DNA from: CAVWGP01 sp963754645
GTDB lineage: Bacteria; Pseudomonadota; Alphaproteobacteria; Bin65
Assembly (NCBI GenBank): GCA_963754645.1
Contig: CAVWGP010000011.1
Coordinates: forward strand, 1 to 64,000
DNA: 64,000 nucleotides
Direction of reading: 5' to 3'
Numbering within the stretch: position 1 is the stretch's first letter; the number at the start of each line of letters is the position of its first letter. Below are positions 27,172-37,971 of this stretch, in pieces. Both the position numbers and the translations under genes were made by a program. The notes beneath the pieces are model-generated. The model did no database searches. It was not told the origin of the DNA and saw only the letters and a list, made by a program, of their open reading frames with translations.

Positions 27172-28107
27172 ATGAAAACCGCCAAAACGAGAGCGAAAGC
27201 CATGCCGAATGTCCTTGCCGCCGCCGGCCCGCACTACGCCGATGCCATAAGGCGCGCCTGCGCCATGATCGAAACCGCCGCCGAGCGCGCCGCCGAGCGG
27301 GCGCCGACCTTGGCCGAGCTGGCCAAGGCGGTGGGCATCAGCCCGACCCGGTTCCAGAAAATCTTCAAGCGCAACACCGGCGTGTCGCCGCGCCAATATG
27401 CCGAATCGAAGCGCGTGGCGCGGGTCAAATCGCTGCTGCGCCAGGGCGAGCCGGTGGCCGGCGCGCTGTACGAAGCGGGCTACGGCTCGTCGCGCGGGCT
27501 TTACGAGCAGGCCCATGCCACGCTCGGCATGACGCCGGCGACCTACCGCAAGGGCGGGCTCGGCGCCGAAATCGGTTATGCCTTCGGCGATTGCGCGCTC
27601 GGCCGCGTGCTGGTCGCCGCGACGGCCAACGGCGTATGCTTCGTGGCGCTCGGCGAAAGCGATGCGAAACTCGCGAGCGAGCTGCGCGGCGAATTTCCCG
27701 CCGCCGCGATCGAACCCAATTCCGAACGCCTCGGCCAATGGCTCGCCGAAGTGCTGCGCCGCATCGAGGGCGCGCCGGCGGCGCGCGATCTGCCGCTCGA
27801 TGTCCGCGCCACGGCGTTTCAGCGCCGGGTGTGGCAGGCGCTGACCGCGATCCCGATGGGCGAAACGCGGACCTACTCCGATCTCGCCGCCTTGCTCGGC
27901 CATCCGCGCGCGCAACGCGCCGTCGGCCGCGCCTGCGCCACCAATCCGGTCTCGATCCTGGTGCCGTGTCATCGCGCGGTGCGCGGCGATGGCGGCTTCG
28001 GCGGCTATCGCTGGGGCCTGCAGCGCAAGAAGGCGCTGTTGCTGGCCGAGGGTGCCGCGGCGGGCGAACGCCCCTTGCGGCGGGCCGGGCGCGGCAAGGC
28101 GGCTTAG
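27172..28107 (+). CDS. Ada-like regulator: AraC-type HTH fused to O6-methylguanine-DNA methyltransferase
   Basis: A 311-residue protein in two parts. Residues ~25-125 are an AraC-type double helix-turn-helix (ELAKAVGISPTRFQKIFKRNTG, PRQYAESKRV). The C-terminal part is an alkyltransferase with the active-site PCHR (Cys266) and the following RAVRGDGGFGGYRWG. It removes alkyl groups from O6-guanine. The N-terminal zinc domain of E. coli Ada, which senses methyl phosphotriesters, is absent, so self-activation as in E. coli is unlikely. An ATG at 27202 is an alternative start. A YgjP-like gene lies just upstream. Confidence 0.92.
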   Translation: MKTAKTRAKAMPNVLAAAGPHYADAIRRACAMIETAAERAAERAPTLAELAKAVGISPTRFQKIFKRNTGVSPRQYAESKRVARVKSLLRQGEPVAGALYEAGYGSSRGLYEQAHATLGMTPATYRKGGLGAEIGYAFGDCALGRVLVAATANGVCFVALGESDAKLASELRGEFPAAAIEPNSERLGQWLAEVLRRIEGAPAARDLPLDVRATAFQRRVWQALTAIPMGETRTYSDLAALLGHPRAQRAVGRACATNPVSILVPCHRAVRGDGGFGGYRWGLQRKKALLLAEGAAAGERPLRRAGRGKAA

Positions 28108-28361
28108 AGGCCGGCCGGCGTTTCGTGCGGGTGAAATCGAAATAAGGAAGAAATTTAACCACAGAGGCACGGAGGCACGGAGAAGAAAGTAGCGAAAAAA
28201 ATTGTGGCGCCTACGGCGCGTCCATCGAACGTCCTCCGTGACTGCTCCGTGCCTCTGTGTCTCTGTGGTCGATTTTTTCTCTTTCTTCCATTCTCGGCCC
28301 AATCCCGATTCCCATCCGCCGCAACATCGAATAAATTGCCGCTCCCTAAACGGAGCCTGAC
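28108..28361. other. Intergenic region holding a long interspersed inverted repeat
   Basis: About 250 bases between the Ada-like gene and the Ivy-like gene. The main content is the inverted pair at 28159-28268. Around it the sequence is richer in A+T than the neighbouring genes. No further gene is seen. Confidence 0.5.
28159..28268. repeat. Interspersed inverted repeat of the 'accacagaggcacggag' type
   Basis: The left arm 28159-28182 reads CCACAGAGGCAC-GGAGGCACGGAG. The right arm 28245-28268 is its near reverse complement (starting CTCCGTGCCTCTGTG). About 60 bases lie between. This sequence family recurs as dispersed repeats in many unrelated bacterial genomes. It can form a long hairpin and could end transcription of the Ada-like gene. 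I see no coding potential inside. Confidence 0.7.
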
Positions 28362-28802
28362 ATGCGTTTTCTATTGGCCGCCGCCGCGGCATTGCTTCTC
28401 TCGTTGTCGCCGGCTGCCGCCGCGGATCTCGGCGCGCTTTGGCGCGCCCGGCTCGGCCATGCCGACGACATGTTCAAGCATCCGTCGCTGGCGCCGGTGT
28501 TGCGGCAATTGCTCGGCGCGCGCCATGCGGAATTCCTCGAAGCGACCGGCGTCGTGGTTCCGGTCGAGCGTCTGGCCGGGGACGTTCTGATCGGTACCGG
28601 CTGCAAGCCGCGCGCCTGCGGCGACACCGGCGCCTTCGTCGCCGCCGATACAAGGCGCGGCGAAGTCCTCGTCGTGCTGGCGCCCGAGGGCCGCACCGGC
28701 GCCAACCGTTTCGAGCGTTTCGCCACGCCCGGCTTCGGCGCGCCGGGCGATACCGTTGCCGCCGCGCTGCAGCGCTGGCAGCAAAATTATAGCGGCCCTT
28801 GA
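28362..28802 (+). CDS. Secreted Ivy-like protein (possible lysozyme inhibitor)
   Basis: A 146-residue protein with a clean Sec signal peptide (about residues 1-20, ending AAAAD). The mature part contains GCKPRACGD followed by the strand EVLVVLAPEG, close to the CKPxxC loop of the Ivy family that plugs the active site of c-type lysozymes. Two cysteines in that loop could form the family's disulfide. The rest is too divergent for certainty. It stands alone after a palindromic intergenic region. A generic periplasmic protein with a similar loop is the alternative. Confidence 0.5.
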   Translation: MRFLLAAAAALLLSLSPAAAADLGALWRARLGHADDMFKHPSLAPVLRQLLGARHAEFLEATGVVVPVERLAGDVLIGTGCKPRACGDTGAFVAADTRRGEVLVVLAPEGRTGANRFERFATPGFGAPGDTVAAALQRWQQNYSGP

Positions 28803-28912
28803 CGCGCCGGCTCCGAGCCATGCGCCGCTTACATGGCGGCACGGCGTGGCGAAGCGCGGTGTGCGGCGTTTCGCACGCGATGGAGCGCGCAAGCCGCTTG
28901 TAAGTTCGGCCG

Positions 28913-30124
28913 ATGGTTTCCCGCTTCGAACTGGTGCGGCTCGCGCTGCTGACGACGCTGATCGCGCTGGCCGCGCTGTCGATCAACGTCGTCATCCCCG
29001 CCTTGCCGCGCATCGCCGAAACCTTGTCGCCGAGCGGCAGCGCCGCCGCGGCGCAATTGACCTTTAGCGTCTTCATCGCCGGCTATGCCGGCGCGCAACT
29101 CGTCTACGGGCCGTTTTCCGATCGCTACGGAAGGCGGCCCGTGCTGATCGCCGGCCTGGTCATATACATGCTTGGCTCGGTGGCTTGCACTTTCGCCGAC
29201 ACGATCGACCAACTCATCGCCGCCCGGCTGCTGCAGGCGCTCGGCTGTTGCGCCGGACCGGTGCTGGCACGCGCCATCATCCGCGACATTTACGGGCCCG
29301 AACGGTCCGCGCGCGTGCTCGCCTATACCGCGTCGGTGATGGGCGTGATCCCGGCCCTCGGCCCGATGCTGGGTGGTTTTCTGCTGACCGCGTTCGGCTG
29401 GCGCGCGATCTTCGTGGCGCTCGCCGTCGCCGGCGGCTTGGCGCTGCTGGCGACGATCCTCATCCTCGGCGAATCGAACCGCTGGAAGAACCCCAAGGCG
29501 CTGACGCCGCGCGACATCGTCGGCAATTTCGGCAGCTTGCTCGCCGACCGCGGCTTTCTCAGTTATATCGTGGCGCTCGCCGGCAACACCTCGGGCATCT
29601 ATTCCTTTCACTCGCTGTCGTCCTTCGTGCTGATCCGGCAATTCGGCGTCGCCGAGGCGGCCTATGGATTCTATTTTCTCGCCATCGTCATCGGCTTCAT
29701 CGCCGGCACCTTCGCCGCCGGGCGGCTGACGCGGCACCACGGCCACGACCGCATGATCGCATTCGGCGGCTATTTTCAGATCGCCGCCGCCGCCGCGATG
29801 TGCTTGCTCGGCTGGCTGCGCGTCGACGCTCCGCTCGCCGTGATCGCGCCGATGGCCGTGTTTATGTTCGGCTGCGGCTTCATTTTTCCCAATGCCACGG
29901 CGGCGGCGATCGCGCCGCACTCGACCAGGGCCGGCGCGGCCTCGTCGCTCGTCGGCTTTTCGCAATCGGCGATCGGCGTTACCGTGGCGACGGCCGTGAC
30001 GCTGCTGCACGACGGCACGCAGCGCGCGATGGTGACCGGGATTTTCGCCAGCGCCGTCGCGAGCTTCGTCGCGTTCCGCTTGCTGCGAGCGCCGGCCAAG
30101 CCCCGGGCGGCGCCCGCGGCGTAA
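28913..30124 (+). CDS. MFS transporter of the Bcr/CflA drug-efflux type
   Basis: A 403-residue protein with twelve hydrophobic segments. DRYGRRPVLIAGLVIYM in loop 2-3 is the MFS motif A, and SVMGVIPALGPMLGGFL is the antiporter motif C of drug:proton exporters. The opening (LLTTLIALAALSINVVIPALPRI) matches the Bcr/CflA branch. Substrates may include amphenicols, bicyclomycin or sulfonamides, but none can be assigned. It is a single gene that converges on the PBP1A gene 16 bases away. Confidence 0.88.
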   Translation: MVSRFELVRLALLTTLIALAALSINVVIPALPRIAETLSPSGSAAAAQLTFSVFIAGYAGAQLVYGPFSDRYGRRPVLIAGLVIYMLGSVACTFADTIDQLIAARLLQALGCCAGPVLARAIIRDIYGPERSARVLAYTASVMGVIPALGPMLGGFLLTAFGWRAIFVALAVAGGLALLATILILGESNRWKNPKALTPRDIVGNFGSLLADRGFLSYIVALAGNTSGIYSFHSLSSFVLIRQFGVAEAAYGFYFLAIVIGFIAGTFAAGRLTRHHGHDRMIAFGGYFQIAAAAAMCLLGWLRVDAPLAVIAPMAVFMFGCGFIFPNATAAAIAPHSTRAGAASSLVGFSQSAIGVTVATAVTLLHDGTQRAMVTGIFASAVASFVAFRLLRAPAKPRAAPAA

Positions 30125-30140
30125 ATTCCGGCCGCGGCGC

Positions 30141-31979
30141 TTACTGCGGCGTCATGCGCTCCTGGAATTCCGAACGCACGCCGGTGCTGCCGCTTTTACC
30201 GGTGTCGCCGCTGTCGAGCCGCTGCAGGGCGCGGCCGCGCAGCGCATCGGCCATGAAGGCGCCCCAGGTGCGCGCCGGCAAGGCGCCGCCGGTCACGTCG
30301 CGCATCGGCGTGCCGTTGTCGTTGCCGAACCACACCCCGGCCACTAGCTCGCTGGTGTAGCCGACGAACCAGGCGTCGCGCGATTCCTGCGACGTTCCCG
30401 TTTTGCCGTAGGACGGTTGCACGAGATTCGCGCGCTTGGCCGTGCCGCGCGTGGTGACGCCGTTGAGCACGGCGTTCGCATCGTTCGCGATCTCTTCGCC
30501 GATCACGCGCGCCGGCGGCTTGGTTCGGCGCTGATAGACGATCTCGCCCTTGCGCGTGCGAATTTCGACGATGCCGAACGGCCGCGCCGACCGGCCGCGA
30601 TTGGCGAGCACGGCGAAGGCGCCGGTGAGTTCGAGCAGCGACACTTCGCTGGTGCCGAGCGCCAGGCTCGGCCCCGCGGTCAGCGGGCTGGCGATGCCGA
30701 GCCGTTCGGCCATGCGCGCGACGCGGCTGCGCCCGGCGCTTTCGGCCATGCGCACGGCGACGGTGTTGAGCGAGAGCGCGATGCCGTCGGCGATCGAGAC
30801 CTCGCCGTGATACTGGCCGCCGAAATTGCGCGGCGTCCAGCCCTTGATCGCGATCGGCGCGTCGCGCACGCGATCCGAGGGCTTGGCGCCGCTTTCGAGC
30901 GCCGCCAGCAGCACGAAGAGCTTGAAGGTCGAGCCGGGCTGGCGCCGCGCCTGGGTCGCGCGGTTGAACTGGCTGTCGCGGTAATCGGCGCCGCCGACAA
31001 TGGCGCGCACGGCGCCGTCGGGCGCCATCACCACCATCGCGCCCTGCCCCGCGCCGAGCGCCGGGCCCTCGCGGCGCAGCGTGGTTTCGAGATGGCGCTC
31101 GGCGAGTTCCTGCAGGCTTTGACTCAAGGTGGTGCGCACGACGAGATCGTCGTGGCCGACGCTGGCATGCAGCGGCAACTGCTCCAGAATCCAATCGCTG
31201 AAATAGCGGCGGCCCGGATCGTCGTTCGGCGCGATGACGGCGCCCTTGTTGCGCTTGGCCGCTTCGGCTTGCGCCTCGCTGATATAGCCGGCCTCGATCA
31301 TCGAATAGAGCACGGTTTCGGCGCGCTCTTGGGCGCTTTCGATGCTGACATGCGGGCTCAGGCGATTGGGCGCGCTCAGCATTCCGGCCAGCATCGCCGA
31401 CTGGTAGAGATTCAGCTGCGCGGCCGGCTTGCCGAAATAGCGCCGCGCGGCGGCGTCGATGCCGTAGGCGCCGGCGCCGTAATAGACGCGATTGAGATAA
31501 AACGTGAGTATCTCGTCCTTGGTGAAGCGCCGCTCGATCTTAAAGGCAAGCAGCGCCTCGCGCGCCTTGCGGCCGTAGTTGCGCTCGGGGGCGAGGAACG
31601 CGATTTTGGCGAGCTGCTGGGTGATGGTGCTGCCGCCCTGACGCACGCGGCCGCTGCGGATGTTGACGTAGAGCGCGCGCACCAAGCCGAGCGGATCGAC
31701 GCCCCAATGGCGGTAGAAGCGCCGGTCCTCGGTCGCGAGCAAGGCGTGGACGACGTGGGCCGGCAGCTCGCTGAGCTTCACCGGCGCGCCATAGAGATCG
31801 CCATAGACGCCGATACGGGCGCCCGCCGCATCGAGAATGACGACTTGCGGCCGGCGCTTGACCTCGTAAACGCGATCGATGCTCGGCAAGTCGTGGCCGA
31901 AATAGAGCACGACGGCGACGGTGAGGGCGAACCCGACACAACAAGCCAGCGCGAACCAGCGGAGGAGGCGGAGCGCCAT
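30141..31979 (-). CDS. Penicillin-binding protein 1A-type bifunctional peptidoglycan synthase
   Basis: A 612-residue class A PBP: one N-terminal membrane span (about residues 5-25), then a GT51 transglycosylase domain with LLATEDRRFYRHWGVD and RQGGSTITQQLAK. The transpeptidase domain has the serine nucleophile in STFK, an SLN motif and KTGTSQ. It polymerises and cross-links peptidoglycan in the periplasm. It is shorter than E. coli PBP1a, lacking the OB-like insert. It lies 6 bases after the SH3-domain gene in the same direction, so an envelope operon is likely. Confidence 0.93.
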   Translation of the reverse strand: MALRLLRWFALACCVGFALTVAVVLYFGHDLPSIDRVYEVKRRPQVVILDAAGARIGVYGDLYGAPVKLSELPAHVVHALLATEDRRFYRHWGVDPLGLVRALYVNIRSGRVRQGGSTITQQLAKIAFLAPERNYGRKAREALLAFKIERRFTKDEILTFYLNRVYYGAGAYGIDAAARRYFGKPAAQLNLYQSAMLAGMLSAPNRLSPHVSIESAQERAETVLYSMIEAGYISEAQAEAAKRNKGAVIAPNDDPGRRYFSDWILEQLPLHASVGHDDLVVRTTLSQSLQELAERHLETTLRREGPALGAGQGAMVVMAPDGAVRAIVGGADYRDSQFNRATQARRQPGSTFKLFVLLAALESGAKPSDRVRDAPIAIKGWTPRNFGGQYHGEVSIADGIALSLNTVAVRMAESAGRSRVARMAERLGIASPLTAGPSLALGTSEVSLLELTGAFAVLANRGRSARPFGIVEIRTRKGEIVYQRRTKPPARVIGEEIANDANAVLNGVTTRGTAKRANLVQPSYGKTGTSQESRDAWFVGYTSELVAGVWFGNDNGTPMRDVTGGALPARTWGAFMADALRGRALQRLDSGDTGKSGSTGVRSEFQERMTPQ

Positions 31980-31985
31980 ATAACC

Positions 31986-32486
31986 TCAGTTCGGCTTGCC
32001 GGCTTGCGGCACGCCCCAGATGTCCTGCTGCTTGACCCACCCGGTGTAACCGGGGACCGCGATCCGGCACCAGCCGCTGTCGCATTTCTCGAATTGACCG
32101 ATCACGCCAGGCTCCAGGCGCGCCACCGGAGCGGCCGTTTCGGCCGGCCCGTTGCGCAGTATGCGGATGGCGCCGGTCACGACCACGGTCCGCTTCCGCG
32201 CCAGCCCGCTGGCATGGACCCAGCCTTCCTCGCCCTCGGCATCGCGCACCAAGCGCCAATTCTCGTAGTCGCGTAGGATGAGCACCGGCAGTGCCTGGCG
32301 CCGGAATATCCAGCGGATCGGGTAATCCTGGCTCGGTCCGGTGCGGACATGGACCGTGTCATGCCGCAGCGAGCCGAAACGCGGCTGCGCCGGCGATTCC
32401 GCCGCGGCCGATCCGGCGGCGCCGATCGATCCCGCCAGGAACAAGGCGGCCAGTGCTACGGCGGAACTGGGGCGAAGGCTATTCAT
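31986..32486 (-). CDS. Secreted bacterial SH3-domain protein
   Basis: A 166-residue protein starting at the ATG of MNSLRPSSAV, with a signal peptide to about residue 30 (ending AAAES). Two bacterial SH3-like repeats follow; each contains a VRTGPSQDYPIRWIF- or GWVKQQDIWGV-type strand with conserved tryptophans. Such domains bind cell-wall peptides. Direct coupling to the PBP1A gene downstream (6 bases) suggests it recruits or tunes the synthase at the wall. An upstream in-frame extension to 32654 exists but is non-native in composition. Confidence 0.8.
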   Translation of the reverse strand: MNSLRPSSAVALAALFLAGSIGAAGSAAAESPAQPRFGSLRHDTVHVRTGPSQDYPIRWIFRRQALPVLILRDYENWRLVRDAEGEEGWVHASGLARKRTVVVTGAIRILRNGPAETAAPVARLEPGVIGQFEKCDSGWCRIAVPGYTGWVKQQDIWGVPQAGKPN

Positions 32487-32671
32487 GCAACTCCATACGG
32501 GCCATTTACGCGCTGCGTTTCGCACAGGATCGGCGCGGAAATATGGCGCGGCGGGTGGTTCATGAATCGGCACCGGCGCCAGGTCAAGGCCTGGGCCGGC
32601 CGTGGCTGGACAAGCTCCTCCTCGCTTGGTACCCAGCTTGCCAACGAGCCGCACTGCAAACGGACGGCGCC

Positions 32672-33670
32672 ATGCCCTTTACCAAGACCGCAAACAAGCC
32701 CCTGGTGGTGGTTACACGAAAGCTGCCCGACGTCATCGAAACACGGATGATGGAGCTGTTCGACACGCGCCTCAACCGCGACGACAAGCCGATGAACCAG
32801 ACCGACTTGGTCGAGGCCTGCAAGATCGCCGAAGTCTTGGTTCCGACGGTGACCGACCGCATCGACAAGGCCGTGCTGTCGCAAGCCGGCGATCGCCTAC
32901 GCCTGATCGCCTCATTCGGCACCGGCGTCGACCATATCGACCTGGCCACGGCCCGGGCGCGCGGCATTACGGTCACCAATACGCCCGGCGTATTGACCGA
33001 GGATACCGCCGATATGACGATGGCGCTCATTCTCGCCGTATCGCGCCGGCTCGCCGAGGGCGAGCGCCTGATCCGCTCCGGCCAATGGCAGGGCTGGGGT
33101 CCGACCACGATGCTCGGCCATCGAATTTGGGGCAAGCGGCTCGGCATTGTCGGCATGGGTCGGATCGGCCAGGCCATCGCGCGCCGCGCCGTCGGCTTCG
33201 GCCTCTCGATCCACTATCACAACCGCCGCCGCGTCCACGCCGATATCGAAACCGAGCTGGAAGCGACCTATTGGGAAAGCCTCGACCAGATGCTTGCCCA
33301 TATGGACATCGTGTCGATCAATTGCCCGCACACGCCGGCGACCTATCACTTGCTCTCGGCCCGGCGCCTGAAGCTGCTCAAGCGCCACGCCATCGTCGTC
33401 AACACGGCGCGCGGCGAAGTGATCGACGAGAATGCGATGACGCGCATGCTCGTTGCCAAGGAGCTGGCGGGCGCCGGCCTCGACGTGTTCGAGCACGAGC
33501 CGGCCGTCAATCCGAAGCTGCTGGCGCTCGACAATGTCGTGCTGCTGCCGCATATGGGCTCGGCGACGATCGAAGGCCGCATCGACATGGGCGAAAAGGT
33601 CATCATCAACATCAAGACCTTCGTCGACGGCCATAAGCCGCCGGACCGCGTGATCGAGGCGATGTTGTAG
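32672..33670 (+). CDS. D-2-hydroxyacid dehydrogenase (glyoxylate/hydroxypyruvate reductase type)
   Basis: A 332-residue NAD(P)-dependent enzyme. The GMGRIGQAIARR Rossmann motif sits in the middle. The family signature occurs as NCPHTPATYHLLSARRL and VVNTARGEVIDENAM. The catalytic Arg is in SFGTGVDHID or TARGEV, and the catalytic His is in LPHMGSATIEGR. It reduces 2-oxoacids such as glyoxylate; the exact substrate is not clear. I chose the ATG of MPFTKTANKP because upstream sequence in frame overlaps the divergent SH3 gene region and is not conserved. Confidence 0.92.
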   Translation: MPFTKTANKPLVVVTRKLPDVIETRMMELFDTRLNRDDKPMNQTDLVEACKIAEVLVPTVTDRIDKAVLSQAGDRLRLIASFGTGVDHIDLATARARGITVTNTPGVLTEDTADMTMALILAVSRRLAEGERLIRSGQWQGWGPTTMLGHRIWGKRLGIVGMGRIGQAIARRAVGFGLSIHYHNRRRVHADIETELEATYWESLDQMLAHMDIVSINCPHTPATYHLLSARRLKLLKRHAIVVNTARGEVIDENAMTRMLVAKELAGAGLDVFEHEPAVNPKLLALDNVVLLPHMGSATIEGRIDMGEKVIINIKTFVDGHKPPDRVIEAML

Positions 33671-33741
33671 GCCGTTCTTGCGCCGCGGCCATCTAGGGCC
33701 GAGAATGGCGCGGCACGGTTGAGGCACCGCGGAGCAACGGC

Positions 33742-35142
33742 ATGCCGGAACAAGTACTAGCCTTTTTTCACGGAACGTTGCTGGCTTGGGTGCCGGAGCG
33801 GATGAAGTATTGGGCGGTTCCGGCCGCGCTCATCCATTGCGTCATGTTCGCAATTCTTCTTATCCCGGCCTGGGTTGCCCTGGCGCGCGCGCGCGCCTTT
33901 GGGCCGCTGGCGATTTTCCTGGCGATTCCCGTTCTCGGACTGTGGGTTCTGTTCCTACGCCTGCTCAATCGCGTGCTGCCCTATGCGGGCTGGTGGCGGA
34001 TCTGGGCGGTCCTGGCGTTGATTCCCGGCATCAACATATTCTTTGTGTGGGTTCTCGCTTTCGCGCCTTGGCGCCGGCGCTATGTGCCGCCGGACTACGA
34101 CAACGAATCCGACGAGCAGGCGGACGCTAGCGCGGAAACGCCGTCGGCTCGCACCGGGACGCGGCGCAATACCATGTCGCCGGAATTGCCCGGCGAGCGG
34201 CCGGCGCCGAAATTCGGCTCGCGCACCCAACCCGCCCCCGCCCGCCGAACCCAGGAAATAGATGCGCCCTCCTCGGCCACGATGATCGCCGGCGGCGCTT
34301 TTCCCGGCCAAGGCGCCAGCAAATCCGCCGATGCGCCCGAGCGAATCGCGAGCCTAACGATCATGGCCGGAACGCCGGGCGCCGCGGCAAAAGCGCCGGG
34401 CATTGCGGCGCCGACGATCCTAGCGGGCGACCCCGCCATGCCCGGGACGCCGGCCGGGCGCGACGACGCCGGTTCGCCGCAGACCATGATTGCCGGGGCA
34501 CCTGGATTCCGGCCGGCATCGCCGCCTCCCGATGGCGGTACAATCATCGCCGGCGTGCCGGGCCGGCCGGCCGAGCCGGCGCCGCGCGCGCCCGAAGCCG
34601 GCGAGCACACGCTCTACCCGGGATCGCCCGCGCATGCCGCGGCAACGACTGCCGCGGCAACGCCGGCGGCGGCACGGCCGAAATTCGGCCGCGCGCAGCG
34701 CGAAGCCGCCAGCGAGCGCGAGGCACCGCCGTCTTCGCCGCCAGCGCCACCGCCACCGCCCGAAGAGGAGGAGGTTGAGCAGCCGACCGTGCGAACCGTC
34801 ATGGTCAGCTCGGTCGGCGGTCGCAATTGGCGCATCACGGGCGCCAACGATGCCGCCGCCGATCTCGTCTTCGCGTTGCAGGAATTGACCTTGCGCGATT
34901 CCGAGAACGGCATTCTCGTCGGCCGCAGCAACCGCGCCGGCGTGACGATCCAGCATCAATCGATCTCGCGCAATCACGCGCGCTTTGTGCTGCTCGAAAA
35001 CGAACTCTGTGTCGAGGACCTGGAATTGATGAACGGCACGTGGGTGAATGGCGCCAAGCTGGAGCCCAACCGCCCCGTGGCGCTCGCGCCGGATTCGGTG
35101 ATCGAATTCGGCAAGGTCATGATGCGCGTCGCGGCTGCCTGA
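33742..35142 (+). CDS. Membrane-anchored FHA-domain protein with six spaced Thr motifs
   Basis: A 466-residue protein in three parts. Residues 1-112 hold about four membrane spans. Residues ~113-345 are a Pro/Ala/Gly-rich linker with five T-[MIL]-[IML]-AG motifs at about residues 180, 206, 225, 248 and 267, and a variant (TLYPG) at 290. The C-terminal FHA domain (~365-460) shows GRS, SRNHA and NGTWVNG, the phosphothreonine-binding residues. FHA domains bind pThr peptides, so the repeated Thr motifs may be phosphorylated and bound in cis or in trans. No kinase gene is adjacent. It precedes argG by 46 bases but has no evident link to it. Confidence 0.8.
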   Translation: MPEQVLAFFHGTLLAWVPERMKYWAVPAALIHCVMFAILLIPAWVALARARAFGPLAIFLAIPVLGLWVLFLRLLNRVLPYAGWWRIWAVLALIPGINIFFVWVLAFAPWRRRYVPPDYDNESDEQADASAETPSARTGTRRNTMSPELPGERPAPKFGSRTQPAPARRTQEIDAPSSATMIAGGAFPGQGASKSADAPERIASLTIMAGTPGAAAKAPGIAAPTILAGDPAMPGTPAGRDDAGSPQTMIAGAPGFRPASPPPDGGTIIAGVPGRPAEPAPRAPEAGEHTLYPGSPAHAAATTAAATPAAARPKFGRAQREAASEREAPPSSPPAPPPPPEEEEVEQPTVRTVMVSSVGGRNWRITGANDAAADLVFALQELTLRDSENGILVGRSNRAGVTIQHQSISRNHARFVLLENELCVEDLELMNGTWVNGAKLEPNRPVALAPDSVIEFGKVMMRVAAA

Positions 35143-35188
35143 GGCGCCGGAGCAAGCCAACCCGCGTAACGCCACAAGGAATCCCGCC

Positions 35189-36399
<1,211 letters not shown>

Positions 36400-36403
<4 letters not shown>

Positions 36404-37923
36404 GGCGGCATGCTTCCATCGGGCGCGGCCTTGTCCGTCGCGAGCGACGACAGCGGCCCCCAGGCCAGCGCGACGAAAGGCGGCGCATCGGGCTCGGCCA
36501 GGCCGAAATGCGGATGGCGCCGCTCGATGCCTTCGAGCACATGCTGCTTGCTCAGGCGATAGCACCACAGCGCCAGCGGCGCGAGCTGAAGATCGACGCC
36601 GTCCATCGTCAGGCGCGCCGACGCGGTTTTGGTCGCGACGATGGCGCGGCCGAGCCGGTTGCGCTTGCAGAAATCCGCCAGATTGGCCAGCGTTTCGCCC
36701 GGATGCGTCGCCGGGCGGTCGCTCCATTTGATCTCGAGCGCGTCCCAGGCGCGCAGCGAGCCGCGTTCGAGCAGCACGCAATCGACCTCGCCGCGATCCC
36801 AGCGCGCGTAATAGGCGTCGCCGAAATAGCGCGTTTGCGCGAGCTGGGCGAAGAACGCGGTTTCGGCGAGCCGGCCCATGGCCGGATCGTCGTCGCGGAT
36901 CGGCCCAAACAGCGCGGTGCGCAAGGTCGGATTCGCGAGATAGAGCTTGAAATGCGTGACCCGGCGGAAGCGCTTCGCCGACTCGTCGACCCGCGGCAGG
37001 CGGACGATGAGAAACGCCGCTTCGAGAAATTCGAGATATTTGCGCAGCGTGTTCTTGGCCGTACCCGCCTCCATCGCCAGCTTGTCGTAGCTGATTTCGG
37101 CGCCGGTGTTGAACGCGGCCCAGGTCAGCAGGCGCTTGAGTTCCGCGCCATCGCCGATGCCGTAGAGTTCCGGCAAGTCGCCGAGCACGACGCGCTCCAG
37201 GATGTCGCTCGCCAGGAAGCGATCGATGTCGATCCGCGCGCGCGCATCGTGCACCGGCTCGGGAAAGCCGCCGAACGCGATGTAATCGCGGAACGCGTCG
37301 TTGAGCGCCGCGATATTGGCGGTCAAATCGCCGTTCGGCGCAAAATACTGGCGCTCGATGCCGCGAAACTGCAAATACTCGCCGAAGCCCAACGGCGGCA
37401 GCGCATAATCGGTGAAGCGCCCCGCGCCCGATTCGCGGCCCTTCATCTTGAGCACGGCCGCCGCCGAACCCGAAGCGGCAAAGCGGATGTGATAAAACAA
37501 ATCGACCAGCGACTTGAGATGCACCTCCCAATCCTTGAAGTACTGGATTTCGTCGAGGACGACATATAGCTCGCTGTCGCGGCCGTGGCCGTGCATGTCC
37601 ATGAAGGATTGCAGCAAGCGGTCCGGCGGAACGCCGAGATAGGCCGGCGTGTCGAGCGAAACGAACAGCAGCCGCTTGGGATCGACGCCGCGCTCGATCA
37701 GCGCTTGCAGCGCCTGGGTCAGCATGACGGTTTTGCCGACGCGGCGCGGGCCCATCAGGATGACGGCGCGGCGCACCGAGGATTCGGCGAACAAGTTCCA
37801 GAAGCCGCCGAAATAGACACGGCGCGGCCAATCGCGAAAGCGCGACGGAACCTGGCCGTCGCGCCACCACGGATTGTCGAATGCGAGGCGGTTTCTGAGT
37901 TCGGTTTCCGGCAGATATTGCAT
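36400..37923 (-). CDS. AAA-type ATPase with DUF4143 C-terminal domain
   Basis: A protein of about 507 residues. The N-terminal AAA domain has Walker A GPRRVGKTVM and the VVLDEIQYFKDWE Walker B. The C-terminal domain is of the DUF4143 type with LAETAFFAQL and DCVLLERG, a restriction-endonuclease-like fold. Such proteins often behave as mobile or horizontally moved genes of unknown function. I start at MQYLPETEL (37923), since an ATG at 37941 would sit inside the palindrome at 37934-37953 that probably controls the gene. It converges on argG. Confidence 0.85.
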
Positions 37924-37933
37924 GGAAGTTTTC

Positions 37934-37953
37934 AAGATCATTGAATTGATCTT
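37934..37953. promoter_or_regulatory. Operator-like palindrome (proximal) upstream of the DUF4143 ATPase gene
   Basis: AAGATCA and TGATCTT flank a six-base spacer in an unusually A+T-rich stretch about 10 bases upstream of the chosen start. A second dyad with the same arm core is centred 41 bases further out, about four helix turns. Together they look like paired binding sites for a repressor, possibly the gene product itself. Confidence 0.55.
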
Positions 37954-37971
37954 AAAATAGCATGCAATAAA

